From: UBA7703 sp963667195
GTDB taxonomy: Bacteria; Bacillota; Clostridia; Christensenellales; CAG-138
Direction of reading: 5' to 3'
Assembly: GCA_963667195.1 (NCBI GenBank)
Contig: OY762962.1
Span: 2,728,001-2,792,000 of the forward strand
DNA length: 64,000 bases
Shown here one piece after another: positions 1 through 9,280 of the stretch. The translations under genes and the position numbers were made by a program. Under the pieces are notes generated by a model, which was not told where the DNA came from, did no database searches, and worked only from the letters and a program-made list of their open reading frames with translations. Within the stretch, counting starts at the first letter, position 1, and each line of letters begins with the position of its first letter.

Positions 1-4
1 GATA

Positions 5-13
5 TGGTATGAT
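5..13 (+). promoter_or_regulatory. Possible extended -10 promoter element
   Basis: TGGTATGAT fits an extended -10 (TGnTATAAT-like) about 33 bases before the first start codon. Any -35 box would lie outside the window, so this is weak evidence. Confidence 0.35.
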
Positions 14-45
14 CCTGAGAGCAAAATAAGAAAAGAGATCAACAT

Positions 46-501
46 ATGAATCCGAGTGAGAAGAGCAGTCTTGCGAAAGCTTATTTTGAACAGGGTTACA
101 ATTGCGCGCAATCGGTGCTGCTTGCGTTTTGCGAAGAAACGGGACTGTCGGAACAACAGGCGGCGCGCCTCGCTTCCACGTTTGGCGGTGGCATGGGGCG
201 CATGCGCGAGGTTTGCGGAGCCGTAAGCGCGATGTTTATGGTCGAAGGCCTCGTGGAAGGCTACAGCGATCCGAAGGCGAAAGAAGAAAAGAGTGAAGTG
301 TATGCGCGCGTTCGTGCGCTTGCGGATCGCTTTCGCGAGAAAAACCACTCCATCATTTGCCGGGAGCTCTTAATCGACGCGGAGGTGACGCCGGGTACCG
401 AGCCGGAAGCGCGCACGAAGGAGTATTACGAGCGTCGTCCGTGCGGCTGCTATGTCGAGGATGCCGCGCTGATTCTGGCGCAAGCACTATCGCAGTCCTA
501 G
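46..501 (+). CDS. C_GCAxxG_C_C family probable redox-active protein
   Basis: A 151-residue soluble protein with the cysteine pattern that names this family: NCAQSVL near residue 19, a glycine-rich FGGGMGRMREVCGAV around residues 46-60, a Cys near 105 and CGCYVEDAA near the C-terminus. The family is annotated as putatively redox-active from its conserved cysteines, but no reaction is established. The start ATG is preceded only by a weak purine-rich stretch. The DUF4364 gene follows after 36 bases, so the two may be co-transcribed. The family call is firm; the function is unknown. Confidence 0.85.
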   Translation: MNPSEKSSLAKAYFEQGYNCAQSVLLAFCEETGLSEQQAARLASTFGGGMGRMREVCGAVSAMFMVEGLVEGYSDPKAKEEKSEVYARVRALADRFREKNHSIICRELLIDAEVTPGTEPEARTKEYYERRPCGCYVEDAALILAQALSQS

Positions 502-537
502 ACTGCAAGCGGACAACACGAACAGGAGGGCAGCGTC

Positions 538-1071
538 ATGCCGATCTTTGCGCAGGGCGTTACAAAAGATAAACTTACCATCCTCTATTACCTGCGCGCG
601 TCGAAGGTGGACATCACGCGCGAGCAGCTGCATCGCGTCATGGTGGAAAACGACACGATGAGCTTTTTCGACTTTCAGGCGTGCATGCACGAGCTGGAGG
701 AGGATGCGTTTATTGCGGCGCTGCCGAAATCGTTTGGACAGGTCTATCGCCTCTCCGTGCGCGGAGCGGATGTGCTGGAGCAGTTTGTCGAGAGCCTGCC
801 TGTCTCGCTGCGCGAGCGGTTGGAGCGATACGCGCGGGAGCACAGGGAAGAGATGCTGCTGGAAACGCAGATCGTCTCCGAGATGGAGGAGCTGCCGAGC
901 GGCGGATATCTGGTGCGCCTGCGCGCGTTGGAGCAGGACGCGGCGGTGATGGAGCTTTCGCTGCGGGTCGCGACGCGGGACATGGCGCAGCGCATGCGCG
1001 CCAACTGGGAAAAGGAATCCGAATCGCTCTACGCAACCTTACTCAACGCATTGCTCAAATCGGACGAATAA
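538..1071 (+). CDS. DUF4364 family protein
   Basis: A 177-residue protein that matches the clostridial DUF4364 family in length and pattern. It opens with a winged-helix-like region (about residues 10-75: helices around DKLTILYYL and REQLHRVM, then a turn at VYRLSVRGADVLE), which suggests a DNA-binding or regulatory protein. The C-terminal half is an alpha/beta domain of unknown role. The start is fixed by a strong AGGAGGG at 524-530. A bidirectional terminator follows. The function is not known; a transcriptional role is inference from the fold-like N-terminus. Confidence 0.8.
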   Translation: MPIFAQGVTKDKLTILYYLRASKVDITREQLHRVMVENDTMSFFDFQACMHELEEDAFIAALPKSFGQVYRLSVRGADVLEQFVESLPVSLRERLERYAREHREEMLLETQIVSEMEELPSGGYLVRLRALEQDAAVMELSLRVATRDMAQRMRANWEKESESLYATLLNALLKSDE

Positions 1072-1094
1072 CACATAACCGAAATTCTTATAAA

Positions 1095-1118
1095 AAAAAG
1101 AGCCGCGAGGCTCTTTTT
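1095..1118. terminator. Bidirectional intrinsic terminator
   Basis: A ten-base stem (AAAAAGAGCC / GGCTCTTTTT) around a GCGA loop, with an A-run before and a T-run after. It separates the convergent DUF4364 gene and rpe and can serve both. Confidence 0.9.
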
Positions 1119-1134
1119 GTTTGCGATGCTGTTG

Positions 1135-1785
1135 TTATCTTCCGCAGCGAAGCGAGTGGATCATGTTCGCGGGATTGTTCGCCTGAAAGACCGCGCTGCC
1201 TGCGACGAGTACGGTTGCGCCCGCGTCGATGCAAAGCTTTGCCGTCTCCGGGTTGATGCCGCCATCCACCTCGATCTCGGTGGAGAGCCCGCGCTCGTCG
1301 ATCATCTGCCGAAGCTCGGCAATCTTCGCGACCGACTCCGGAATAAACTTCTGCCCGCCGTAGCCGGGGTTGACCGACATGACCAACACGAGATCGCAAT
1401 ACGGCAGCACTTCCCGCACGAGATACGCCGGGCTTCCAGGATTGAGCACGACGCCAGCCTTGCGGCCCGCCTCGTGAATCTGCTGCAGCGATCGATGCAG
1501 GTGCTTTTCCGCCTCCACGTGGATCGTGATGAGATCCGCACCCGCATCAAGAAACCAGGGAATCATACGGGAAGGCTCCTCCACCATCAGATGCGCGTCG
1601 ATGGGCAGCTTCGTCAGCGGACGAATGGAGGAGAGGATCGGCGGCCCAAAGGAGAGATTTGGCACAAAATGCCCGTCCATCACGTCAAAGTGAACCCAGT
1701 CCGCCTGCCAGCTGGAAAGCGAGGCGATATCGCGGCCCAGATTTGCAAAATCCGAGGCGAGAATGGAAGGGGCTATTTTAATCAT
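1135..1785 (-). CDS. rpe: Ribulose-phosphate 3-epimerase
   Basis: Interconverts D-ribulose 5-phosphate and D-xylulose 5-phosphate in the pentose phosphate pathway. The 216-residue length is typical. Visible signatures are the N-terminal IAPSILASDF, the HFDVMDGHFVPN metal/catalytic segment (residues 32-43), DAHLMV, the MSVNPGYGGQKFIP loop and the phosphate-binding EVDGGIN near residue 174. An AAGGAGAA ribosome site precedes the ATG. It is the last gene of the def-rsgA operon, 77 bases after rsgA, a common neighbour in Firmicutes. Confidence 0.97.
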   Translation of the reverse strand: MIKIAPSILASDFANLGRDIASLSSWQADWVHFDVMDGHFVPNLSFGPPILSSIRPLTKLPIDAHLMVEEPSRMIPWFLDAGADLITIHVEAEKHLHRSLQQIHEAGRKAGVVLNPGSPAYLVREVLPYCDLVLVMSVNPGYGGQKFIPESVAKIAELRQMIDERGLSTEIEVDGGINPETAKLCIDAGATVLVAGSAVFQANNPANMIHSLRCGR

Positions 1786-1862
1786 GGTTGCTTCTCCTTT
1801 TTGTGCGGTTAAGTATATTTATGCTTGCACTTTTCGTTGATACTATAGTCGCTATGATGCGG

Positions 1863-2741
1863 TCAATCGTATTTATGCTTGCGTTTCTCTTCAATCTCTT
1901 TCTGGATTTCCAGATACCGATCGTATCTGCCTTGTGAGAGTTTGCCGCTGCCCAGAAGTGCCTTAACCGCGCAGTCCGGCTCCGAAATATGTCGGCAGCC
2001 CGTGAAGCGGCAGTCGCGATAGACATCCGAAAACTCTGGATAGCAGGCGTTGAGTGCGTCCTGCTCTAAATCGCTCATCTCAAAGAGCGAAAATCCCGGC
2101 GTGTCGAGCACCGCGCCGCCAAGAAACGGCCAAAGTTCGGCCTGTCGCGTGGTGTGCTTGCCGCAATCCGTCTTTTTCGCAAGCCCGCCCGTCTCCAGCG
2201 AGAGCTCGGGAAACAGCGCGTTGAGCAGCGAGGATTTCCCGACCGCGGACTGACCCGCAAAGCAGGAGACGCGGTTGGTGAGCGCTTCCTTAAGCGCGTC
2301 GATTCCGTCGCAAGCCATAGAGGAAGCGAGGAGTGTGCGAAACGCGCCGTAGTCGCGCAGAAACTCGTCCGTGATCTCGGACTTTGCCGTGTCCATCTTG
2401 TTGAGCACGAGCAGCGGCTCAATCTTGAGCGTTTGCGCCTGTATCAGGAGCTTGTCCGCGAGGAGAAAATCCGGCTTGGGAACGCTCGCGGAGAGCACGA
2501 TGACGAGTAGATCGATATTGGCAACCGGAGGACGCAACAGCGCGTTGGTGCGCGGCAGGATATCGTCCAGCGCGGCGAAGCCTGTTTCGTGGAGGGAGAT
2601 TTCGACGAGGTCGCCGACCATCGGCGTAACGCCCTCATTGCGGAATCTGCCGCGCGCTTTGCAGGTGACGGTTTCGCCGCCATCGAGCAGCACGGTGTAG
2701 AATCCGCCGATTCCTTTGATGATGCGTCCTATCATACCCAT
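1863..2741 (-). CDS. rsgA: Small-subunit assembly GTPase RsgA
   Basis: A circularly permuted GTPase that checks late 30S assembly. In order it has an OB-fold (about 1-70), the G4 motif NKMD (114-117), the P-loop GQSAVGKSS (163-171), DTPGF, and a C-terminal zinc-binding segment with Cys and His in CRFTGCRHISEPDC. The permuted motif order (G4 before G1) identifies the family. The start codon overlaps the prkC stop by one base, so translation is probably coupled; Met3 is an alternative start. Confidence 0.97.
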   Translation of the reverse strand: MGMIGRIIKGIGGFYTVLLDGGETVTCKARGRFRNEGVTPMVGDLVEISLHETGFAALDDILPRTNALLRPPVANIDLLVIVLSASVPKPDFLLADKLLIQAQTLKIEPLLVLNKMDTAKSEITDEFLRDYGAFRTLLASSMACDGIDALKEALTNRVSCFAGQSAVGKSSLLNALFPELSLETGGLAKKTDCGKHTTRQAELWPFLGGAVLDTPGFSLFEMSDLEQDALNACYPEFSDVYRDCRFTGCRHISEPDCAVKALLGSGKLSQGRYDRYLEIQKEIEEKRKHKYD

Positions 2742-4615
2742 CAGGACGCCTTTGCGGCAAACGTGAAATCCTGCCGCTTGACAATCGCGCCGTCGCTGAA
2801 GAGAATGACTTCGCGCGTTCCTTCCACGTCGGACGTGGCGGTGAAGGAAATCGGTACCTTGTCGCCTTTTTCTAGCGTGGTTTCGAAGAGAATTCGATAG
2901 TACGCAAGGCCGTTATACGTTTCCTGAACTGCGGCGAACACCTTCGTTCCGCTGTTGTCCACGTCTAGGTTGAAGGCGATATCCGCGCTGTAGGGGTATT
3001 CGGGCTTTCCGCAGACCGTGAGGGTTACGGGAATCTCCGGCAAAACCTGCGTGCCGGGCAGAGGATCCTGCAGATAGACCACGCCGTCCTCGACGATGTT
3101 GCTCTCGGCATAGCGCACAAAGATGTTGTTAAACGTCGCGATGCGTAGCTGATCGAGAATCAGGTTGACCGGCAGATCCATCGCATACGGCATGTCAAAC
3201 GTCGTTTCGGAGGATGCGCTGATGACGATATCGATCGTCTGCCCGTTCTTCGTTTCCGTGTCCGGCGGCAGGGATTGCTCGCAGACATAGCCGATGGCTA
3301 CCTCGGAGATGCGGTAGGTGACGCTGCCGAGCACAAGACCCGTTTCCTCCAGCGTGTGCCGCGCCTCGTCCGGCGAGAGCCCGATCAGATTCGGCACGAT
3401 CGGCGAGGCTGGCCCAAGGCTCACGATGCCATAGATCGTGGTGCCGCGGCGCGCCTTGGTGCCGCCGTCCGGCGACTGGGAGATCACGTCTCCGCTGGCA
3501 ACCGTGTCGTCGTTTTCATAATCCTGGATTTCGAATGTAAAGCCGAAGTTTTCCGAGCGCTTCTTGGACTCGTCCACAGATCGATCAATGAGCGTAGGCA
3601 CCATCTCAAAATCGCTGGACTCATTTTGATAGATGTCCCTCAGCACAAAGAATACGCCGATAAAGGCAAGAATGAGTGCGCCGACCACAAGGCCGATTTT
3701 CAACGTACCGTGCGCTTTTTTCTTTTGTGTTGGCTTCTTCTGCGTTTGCGCCTTTTGCGTTGGAATATAACGCGCAAAGTCTCCGGTCGGCTCCTTGAGT
3801 GCGCGCCTCAGATGCGCGCTCATTTCGCTTGCCGAGCCGTAGCGGCGGTTCACGTCCTTGTTCAGCGCGCGCAGGATGACGTCGTTGAGCGCAGGGGAAA
3901 CCTTGCTCGACAACTCGATCGGCGGAACGGGAGTGTCGCTAATGTGCTTGAGCGCGATGGCGACGGAGCTGTCCCCGTCAAACGGCACTCTGCCGGTCAG
4001 CATTTCGTAGAGCATGATGCCCGCAGAATACAGGTCGCTTCCTTCGGTAACGGGCAGACCCTTCGCCTGCTCCGGCGAGAGATAGTGCACGGAGCCGAGT
4101 ACGGTAGAGCCCGCGAACGTGACCGTGTTTGCGTCAACCTCGCGTGCGATGCCGAAGTCCATGAGCTTGACCTTGCCGCTTTGCATGACGATCACGTTCT
4201 GCGGTTTCACGTCGCGGTGGATGATTCCCGCGGCGTGCGCGGCGCCCAGCGCATCGAGCACCTGCACGACAAGCGCCACCGCGATGCGCGAAGGCATTGG
4301 TCCGTTGTCGTCCAAAATATCCTTGAGCGTGCGTCCGTCCACAAACTCCAGCACGATGTACGGCAGTCCGTCTGTCTCGCCGATGTCATATGCGCGAACG
4401 ATGTTTTCATGGGAAAGATGCAGCACTGCGCGCGCCTCGCGCTCAAATCTGCGCAAAAACTCCGCGTCGTTGCGGAACTCGTCCTTGAGCACCTTGATGG
4501 CGACGACCTTGCGGGAGCTGAGATTGACCGCGCGGTAAACATGCGCCATGCCGCCCGTACCGATGAGGTCTATGATGCGATATCTGTGTCCTACGATGGT
4601 TCCCTGCGCAATCAT
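2741..4615 (-). CDS. prkC: PASTA-domain Ser/Thr protein kinase (PrkC/PknB type)
   Basis: A 624-residue membrane kinase that senses cell-wall fragments and phosphorylates division, wall and translation proteins. The kinase domain (about 10-275) has the glycine loop GTGGMAHVY (19-27), Lys41, HRDVKPQN (133-140) and DFG (153-155). A basic TQKK-rich juxtamembrane stretch (286-300) leads to one membrane helix (about 306-325). Three PASTA repeats follow outside the cell (about 337-399, 405-467, 472-535), then a beta-rich tail of some 85 residues that I do not recognise. It overlaps its partner phosphatase gene by 4 bases, the standard arrangement. Confidence 0.97.
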   Translation of the reverse strand: MIAQGTIVGHRYRIIDLIGTGGMAHVYRAVNLSSRKVVAIKVLKDEFRNDAEFLRRFEREARAVLHLSHENIVRAYDIGETDGLPYIVLEFVDGRTLKDILDDNGPMPSRIAVALVVQVLDALGAAHAAGIIHRDVKPQNVIVMQSGKVKLMDFGIAREVDANTVTFAGSTVLGSVHYLSPEQAKGLPVTEGSDLYSAGIMLYEMLTGRVPFDGDSSVAIALKHISDTPVPPIELSSKVSPALNDVILRALNKDVNRRYGSASEMSAHLRRALKEPTGDFARYIPTQKAQTQKKPTQKKKAHGTLKIGLVVGALILAFIGVFFVLRDIYQNESSDFEMVPTLIDRSVDESKKRSENFGFTFEIQDYENDDTVASGDVISQSPDGGTKARRGTTIYGIVSLGPASPIVPNLIGLSPDEARHTLEETGLVLGSVTYRISEVAIGYVCEQSLPPDTETKNGQTIDIVISASSETTFDMPYAMDLPVNLILDQLRIATFNNIFVRYAESNIVEDGVVYLQDPLPGTQVLPEIPVTLTVCGKPEYPYSADIAFNLDVDNSGTKVFAAVQETYNGLAYYRILFETTLEKGDKVPISFTATSDVEGTREVILFSDGAIVKRQDFTFAAKAS

Positions 4616-5343
4616 TTTACGTCACCCTCTTCCAACCGGATCAGGATGACGGTGATGTTATCCGTTCCTCCGTTGTCCAGCGCGAGCTGAACCAAAAGCT
4701 CGCACATGCTCTCAAGAGAACGGTTGGATGACAGAACCGAGATCATGTCTTCTTCTTCCACCGCGCCGTGCAGGCCGTCCGAGCAGATCACGAGGATATC
4801 GCCCGCGCTCCATGTGCGCTCGAAGAGATCGACATCGACCACGGGGGAAACGCCCATCGCGCGCGTGATGATATTGCGCTGCGGGTGAACGCGCGCTTCT
4901 TCTTTTGAAATTGCGCCCGCGAGAACAAGCTGCTCCACGAGTGAATGATCCGTGGTGACGGTGGAGAGCAGATGATTGCTATATTGATACATGCGGCTGT
5001 CGCCGACGTTTGCTGCGATATAATCTTTGCCTAAAATCAGCGCCGCGACCAGGGTCGTTCCCATGCCGCGAAGCGAGCGGTCTTTTTCCGCCGCGTGAAA
5101 GATGCCCAGGTTTGCGGCCTCGACTGCGTGACGAAGCGATTCCAGCTCGCGCTCCGGCTCAACCTTCTGATCGAACGTCTCCAGCTGCTTGACCAAAAGA
5201 CTGCTTGCGACGGAACCCGCCGCGTGGCCGCCCATTCCGTCCGCAACCGCGAACAGCATCGGAAACTCACTCTTTTCGGAAAGCAGATAGTTGTCCTCGT
5301 TATGGACGCGCAATCCGATGTCAGTTTTCACCGCGTATTTCAT
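4612..5343 (-). CDS. prpC: PP2C-type protein phosphatase (PrpC/Stp)
   Basis: Metal-dependent Ser/Thr phosphatase that reverses PrkC phosphorylation. At 243 residues it has the family's metal-binding motifs: DIGLRVHNED at the N-terminus, VADGMGGHAAG, VGDSRMY, TDHSL, ICSDGLHG and NGGTDNITV near the C-terminus. It overlaps prkC downstream by 4 bases (ATGA) and rlmN upstream by 23 bases, so all three are probably translated from one message. Confidence 0.96.
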   Translation of the reverse strand: MKYAVKTDIGLRVHNEDNYLLSEKSEFPMLFAVADGMGGHAAGSVASSLLVKQLETFDQKVEPERELESLRHAVEAANLGIFHAAEKDRSLRGMGTTLVAALILGKDYIAANVGDSRMYQYSNHLLSTVTTDHSLVEQLVLAGAISKEEARVHPQRNIITRAMGVSPVVDVDLFERTWSAGDILVICSDGLHGAVEEEDMISVLSSNRSLESMCELLVQLALDNGGTDNITVILIRLEEGDVK

Positions 5344-6370
5344 GCAGAATCCTCCTGCGCAGCTGTCCGCAAGCGCCTTCGATGTCCGTGCCCATTTCGC
5401 GACGGACGGTAGCCGAGATGTTTCGTTCGGTTAGCCGGGCTGCAAAGCGATCCGCTTCCGCCCTGGTGACGCCGTTTAACCCGCGCTCCGGCACGGGGTT
5501 GAGCGGAATCAGATTGACGTGGCACATGATTCCGCGGAGCTTTTTCGCCAGCGCGTCGGCATCCGCGAGAGAATCGTTGACGCCGCCGATGAGCGCATAT
5601 TCAAACACCACGCGCCTGCCGGTCTTTTCCGCGTAATCCTTCGCGGCGGCAATCACGCTGTCGATGGGGTAAGCCTTGTTGATCGGCATGAGCGAGGAGC
5701 GCGTCTCGTCGTCATGCGCGTGCAGCGAGATGGAGAGCGTCACATGTGGTGCATCCTGCAAAAACTGCGCAATCTTTGGTACGATACCGCAGGTGGAGAC
5801 GGAGATATTGCGCGGGCTGATCCTTAGACCGTCCTGCGCCGTGACACGGTTGAGGAACGCAACCACGTTGTCATAGTTGTCCAGCGGCTCTCCGCTGCCC
5901 ATGAGCACGAGGTTCGTCACCGTGCGGTGTCCCGCTTCTTTTGCAGGTTCGTCGCGCTCGACCGCGAAGATTTGACCAAGCATCTCGCCGGGACGCAGAT
6001 CGCGCACGCAGCCTTCCAGCGTAGAGGCGCAGAACTTGCAGCCCATGTTGCAGCCAATCTGCGTGGAAAGGCACAGCGTATTACCATAATGATAGCGCAT
6101 CAGTACGCCTTCGACAAGGTTTTCATCCTCCAGCCGAAAGAGATACTTCACGGTGCCGTCTTTTGCGGAGAGCAGCTTTCGTTCGATCGTGACGCCGCCG
6201 TAGGGCACCTGCGCGAGCTTTTCGCGAAGGGAAGCGGGTAGATTCGTCATCTCCTGCGGACGCGCGCCGCGGTTGAGCCAATCCCAAACCTGACCCGCGC
6301 GGTATTTCGGCTCGCCCAACTCGGACAAGAGATGCTCGACTTCCGCTTTTGATAAATCCGCTAGATACAT
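5321..6370 (-). CDS. rlmN: Radical SAM 23S rRNA/tRNA A2-methyltransferase RlmN
   Basis: Methylates C2 of A2503 in 23S rRNA and A37 of some tRNAs by a radical SAM, methyl-cysteine mechanism. The 349-residue protein carries the [4Fe-4S] motif C107-x3-C111-x2-C114 (CNMGCKFC) and the distal catalytic Cys in EGACGQLRRR near the C-terminus. SGEPLDNYDNV and SISLHAHDDETRS are also typical. It overlaps the rsmB end by 10 bases. Confidence 0.97.
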   Translation of the reverse strand: MYLADLSKAEVEHLLSELGEPKYRAGQVWDWLNRGARPQEMTNLPASLREKLAQVPYGGVTIERKLLSAKDGTVKYLFRLEDENLVEGVLMRYHYGNTLCLSTQIGCNMGCKFCASTLEGCVRDLRPGEMLGQIFAVERDEPAKEAGHRTVTNLVLMGSGEPLDNYDNVVAFLNRVTAQDGLRISPRNISVSTCGIVPKIAQFLQDAPHVTLSISLHAHDDETRSSLMPINKAYPIDSVIAAAKDYAEKTGRRVVFEYALIGGVNDSLADADALAKKLRGIMCHVNLIPLNPVPERGLNGVTRAEADRFAARLTERNISATVRREMGTDIEGACGQLRRRILHEIRGEN

Positions 6371-7635
6371 CGTCTCATCCTCGCAATAAAAAATCCGTCG
6401 GTGTTGTGTTCGTGCGGCAGCAGCTGAATCTGACCGTTGTTCGCGAGCGAAATCGGGATCTCTTCCGAGGCATACTCGCTGTGCGCGCGTAGAAATGCAG
6501 CAACCTGCTCCTCGTTTTCGCGGCGGGAGATGGTGCAGGTGGCGTAGACGAGAATCCCGCCGGGTTTTACATACCGCGCGCAGGTCTCAAGAATGTTCTT
6601 TTGAATCGCGACCAGCGCTGTGATGTCCGCGTCCGACTTGCTGTAGCGAATGTCCGGTTTGTCGCCGAGCAGCCCAAGCCCGCTGCAGGGCGCGTCGATG
6701 AGCACGCCGTCGAACGCCTGCTCCAGCGCGTGATCAAACACCGCCGCGTCGCGGGTTTGCGTTTCGGCGACCACGTGCAGCCGCGCGAGGGTTCTATCGA
6801 GCAGCTCCTTGCGGTGCGGGTGCAGCTCAAAGCAGGTGAGGCGGATGTCGTTTTTCGTCAAGCTCGCCAGATACGCGCTCTTGCCGCCGGGCGCGGAACA
6901 CGCGTCTAAAACGGTTTTGCCGGTCATATCGCCCAATGCGCGGCAGGCGAGCATCGCGCTTTCGCCCATCACGGTGAACTTGCCTTCCTGAAAGAGCGGA
7001 TGCGATGCGAGGTCAAAGCCGCTTGCCAGCGACAGCGAGTTGTGATCGAGCCGGTTGACTTCGCTCGAAACGGGCAGCGCCTGCTGTAGCTCCTCTGTCG
7101 TGAACGGGTATTGCGCGCGCACCTCCAGCCGGGACGCGGGTCGGGAGAGCAGCGCCTCCGCCTGCGTTTCGCCAAAGCGGGCGACCCACTCGCGCACGAT
7201 CCACTCCGGGTAGCTATACTGAATCGAGAGCCGCGCGACGGGCTCCGCCGGAAACGGCGGGAGAGAGGCGCGATTGCGGTCGATGTTTCGCAGCACCGCG
7301 TTGACGAAGCTGGAGAGACCCTCTTTTCCGACCTCTTTGGTGAGCGAAACGCTCTCGTTGATCGCCGCATGCGCGGGCGTCGAGAGAAACAGCAACTCGC
7401 ACACGCCAAGACGGAGGATTCCGCGGATGACCGGCTTCTGCGTGCCCTTGACGAAGTGCGCCAGATAGTAGTCGATCGTGAGCAGATGATCGAGCGTATG
7501 GTAAACGAGCGCGGCGGCCAGGTTGGCCTCGCGCTCCGGCAGAGATGCGGTGAGTTGTTTGACGCGGAGGTTCGCGTAAGCCCCGCGATCCGTGATGTCG
7601 CAGAGCGCGTTGAGTGCCTGCCTGCGTGTGTTCAA
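6361..7635 (-). CDS. rsmB: 16S rRNA m5C967 methyltransferase RsmB (TTG start)
   Basis: SAM-dependent cytosine-C5 methyltransferase for 16S rRNA. An N-terminal NusB-like RNA-binding domain (about 1-140) is followed by a Rossmann methyltransferase domain with LDACSAPGGKS, DAPCSGLG and the catalytic YATCTI motif. The open frame runs upstream to 7800, but I choose the TTG at 7635: it overlaps the fmt stop codon, has AAGGTG 6 bases upstream, and gives the family-like N-terminus NTRRQALNALCDI. The resulting 424 residues is normal for RsmB. Confidence 0.93.
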   Translation of the reverse strand: MNTRRQALNALCDITDRGAYANLRVKQLTASLPEREANLAAALVYHTLDHLLTIDYYLAHFVKGTQKPVIRGILRLGVCELLFLSTPAHAAINESVSLTKEVGKEGLSSFVNAVLRNIDRNRASLPPFPAEPVARLSIQYSYPEWIVREWVARFGETQAEALLSRPASRLEVRAQYPFTTEELQQALPVSSEVNRLDHNSLSLASGFDLASHPLFQEGKFTVMGESAMLACRALGDMTGKTVLDACSAPGGKSAYLASLTKNDIRLTCFELHPHRKELLDRTLARLHVVAETQTRDAAVFDHALEQAFDGVLIDAPCSGLGLLGDKPDIRYSKSDADITALVAIQKNILETCARYVKPGGILVYATCTISRRENEEQVAAFLRAHSEYASEEIPISLANNGQIQLLPHEHNTDGFFIARMRRCI

Positions 7636-8561
7636 AGAAGCACCTTTCCTTCCAGCGATCTGCCGAGCAGATAGTCTTTTGCGCGCATGCGCTTGCCGCC
7701 CGTGGCCTGCAATTCCACGATCTCCAGCCAGCCGTCCGCGCAGCGGACAAACAGGCCGGACTTTGCGCTTCCTTTTAATATACCAAGCGGTTCTTCGCAA
7801 ATCGCGTGATCCGTTTTCTGCGTTTTGTGAATCTTCAGCACTTCGTCACCCAGCATCGCGTAAGCACCCGGCCATGGATTGGTGCCGCGCACGCGGTTGT
7901 GTACGGAGGCGCAGGATTGCGAAAAGTCGAGCTTGCCATGCTCTTTTTTCAGCATGGGGCATTTCGTCGCCTGCGATTCATCCTGCGGGATGCGGATGAG
8001 TGTGCCCGCTTCCAGCGCGGATATCGTCCGGCGGAGCGTCTCCGCGCCGAGGACGGCCATACGTTCAAACAACTCGCCCGCGGTTTCGTCGGGATCGATT
8101 GCGATCTGATCGACGAGGAGGATGTCTCCCGTGTCCATGCCGATGGCGGTCATCATGGTCGTGACGCCCGTCTCGGTTTCGCCGTCGATGATCGCCCACT
8201 GGATCGGAGCTGCTCCGCGATACTTCGGCAGGAGCGAACCGTGTACGTTGATGCAGCCAAGGCGCGGGATCGCGAGATTTTCCGCGGAGAGAAGCTGCCC
8301 AAAGGCAGCCGTGACCATGAGGTCCGGCGCGAAGTCTTTGAGCGCGGCAACACCTTCCGGCAAGCGAATCTTTTCAAATTGAAAGACCGGAATGTCGTGT
8401 TCCAGCGCGTATGCTTTCGTCGGCGGGGGCGTCAGCGTCGCGTGGCGGCCGACGGGGCGGTCGGGCTGCGTGAAGACCGCGAGCGTGTGCCCGATTGTCC
8501 GCAGCATCTCCAGCGACGGCAGCGCGAACTCCGGCGTGCCGAGAAAGGCAATCCTCATCAA
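7632..8561 (-). CDS. fmt: Methionyl-tRNA formyltransferase
   Basis: Formylates initiator Met-tRNA using 10-formyl-tetrahydrofolate. The 309-residue length is standard. It begins MRIAFLGTPEFALPSLE and contains the folate/catalytic segment NVHGSLLPKYRGAAPIQWAI and MDTGDIL, followed by a C-terminal OB-like tRNA-binding domain. It overlaps def by 4 bases upstream and the rsmB start downstream. Confidence 0.97.
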   Translation of the reverse strand: MMRIAFLGTPEFALPSLEMLRTIGHTLAVFTQPDRPVGRHATLTPPPTKAYALEHDIPVFQFEKIRLPEGVAALKDFAPDLMVTAAFGQLLSAENLAIPRLGCINVHGSLLPKYRGAAPIQWAIIDGETETGVTTMMTAIGMDTGDILLVDQIAIDPDETAGELFERMAVLGAETLRRTISALEAGTLIRIPQDESQATKCPMLKKEHGKLDFSQSCASVHNRVRGTNPWPGAYAMLGDEVLKIHKTQKTDHAICEEPLGILKGSAKSGLFVRCADGWLEIVELQATGGKRMRAKDYLLGRSLEGKVLL

Positions 8562-9043
8562 ATCGTCTCCTCTTCGTTTGGCTCGTCGTCAAAGCCTTCC
8601 GGCGGCTCGGTCTTCTTCGTGAGATACACGATGCCGTCGAGGTGATCCAGCTCGTGCTGCATTGCGCGCGCATAAAAGCCCGTTGTGTCGTAGGTGTGTT
8701 TTTCGCCTTTGCGGTCAAGTGCCTCGACGATCACATGATCCGCGCGCTCGACGTAGCCGCTCTGTCCGGGGAAGGACAGGCAACCCTCGTAGCCGCCCTG
8801 ACATCCTTCCGAGAGGATGATCTTCGGGTTCACGAGCTCAACTCTGCCTTCGCCCGCGTCAACGACGACGACACGGCGGAGAATTCCCACCTGCGGTGCG
8901 GCAAGACCCGCGCCATCCGCGGCATCCATCGTCTCAAACATGTCGTCGATCAGGTCGGAAAGACGGCCGTCAAACTTCTCGACGGGCTTGCAAACTTTAT
9001 AGAGGCACGGATCATCGTCCGTGCGAATTGTGCGTAGTGCCAT
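8558..9043 (-). CDS. def: Peptide deformylase
   Basis: Removes the N-formyl group from nascent proteins. All three motifs are present: GAGLAAPQ (residues 44-51), EGCLS (86-90) and QHELDH (129-134), giving the Cys and two His metal ligands. An upstream in-frame extension to 9250 is open, but I choose ATG 9043 because AAGGAGGTAT sits directly upstream and 161 residues fits the family. It is the first gene of the operon running to rpe, with a good promoter 33 bases upstream. Confidence 0.96.
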   Translation of the reverse strand: MALRTIRTDDDPCLYKVCKPVEKFDGRLSDLIDDMFETMDAADGAGLAAPQVGILRRVVVVDAGEGRVELVNPKIILSEGCQGGYEGCLSFPGQSGYVERADHVIVEALDRKGEKHTYDTTGFYARAMQHELDHLDGIVYLTKKTEPPEGFDDEPNEEETI

Positions 9044-9075
9044 TGGAACAATACCTCCTTTAAATAACCATAGGT

Positions 9076-9104
9076 ATTGTACTAAAAATGGAATGTTCTG
9101 TAAA
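9076..9104 (-). promoter_or_regulatory. SigmaA-type promoter of the def operon
   Basis: Reading the minus strand: TTTACA (-35, 9104-9099), 17-bp spacer, TACAAT (-10, 9081-9076). It lies just upstream of the def ribosome site and probably drives def-fmt-rsmB-rlmN-prpC-prkC-rsgA-rpe. Confidence 0.8.
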
Positions 9105-9280
9105 GGAAAGCGATGGTTGCGCAAAATTCTACCGTGGGTTGAATCCGAAAATGAAACGAATCGTAAAGTTGAGTCAAATTCTACTTTGAGTTGGAAAGAA
9201 TTTTGAAACTCGAAAAACAGGCTATGTTCAAGTTTTACGCAATATGACATAATGAGCGCATGAAAGAGAGGGACAAATCA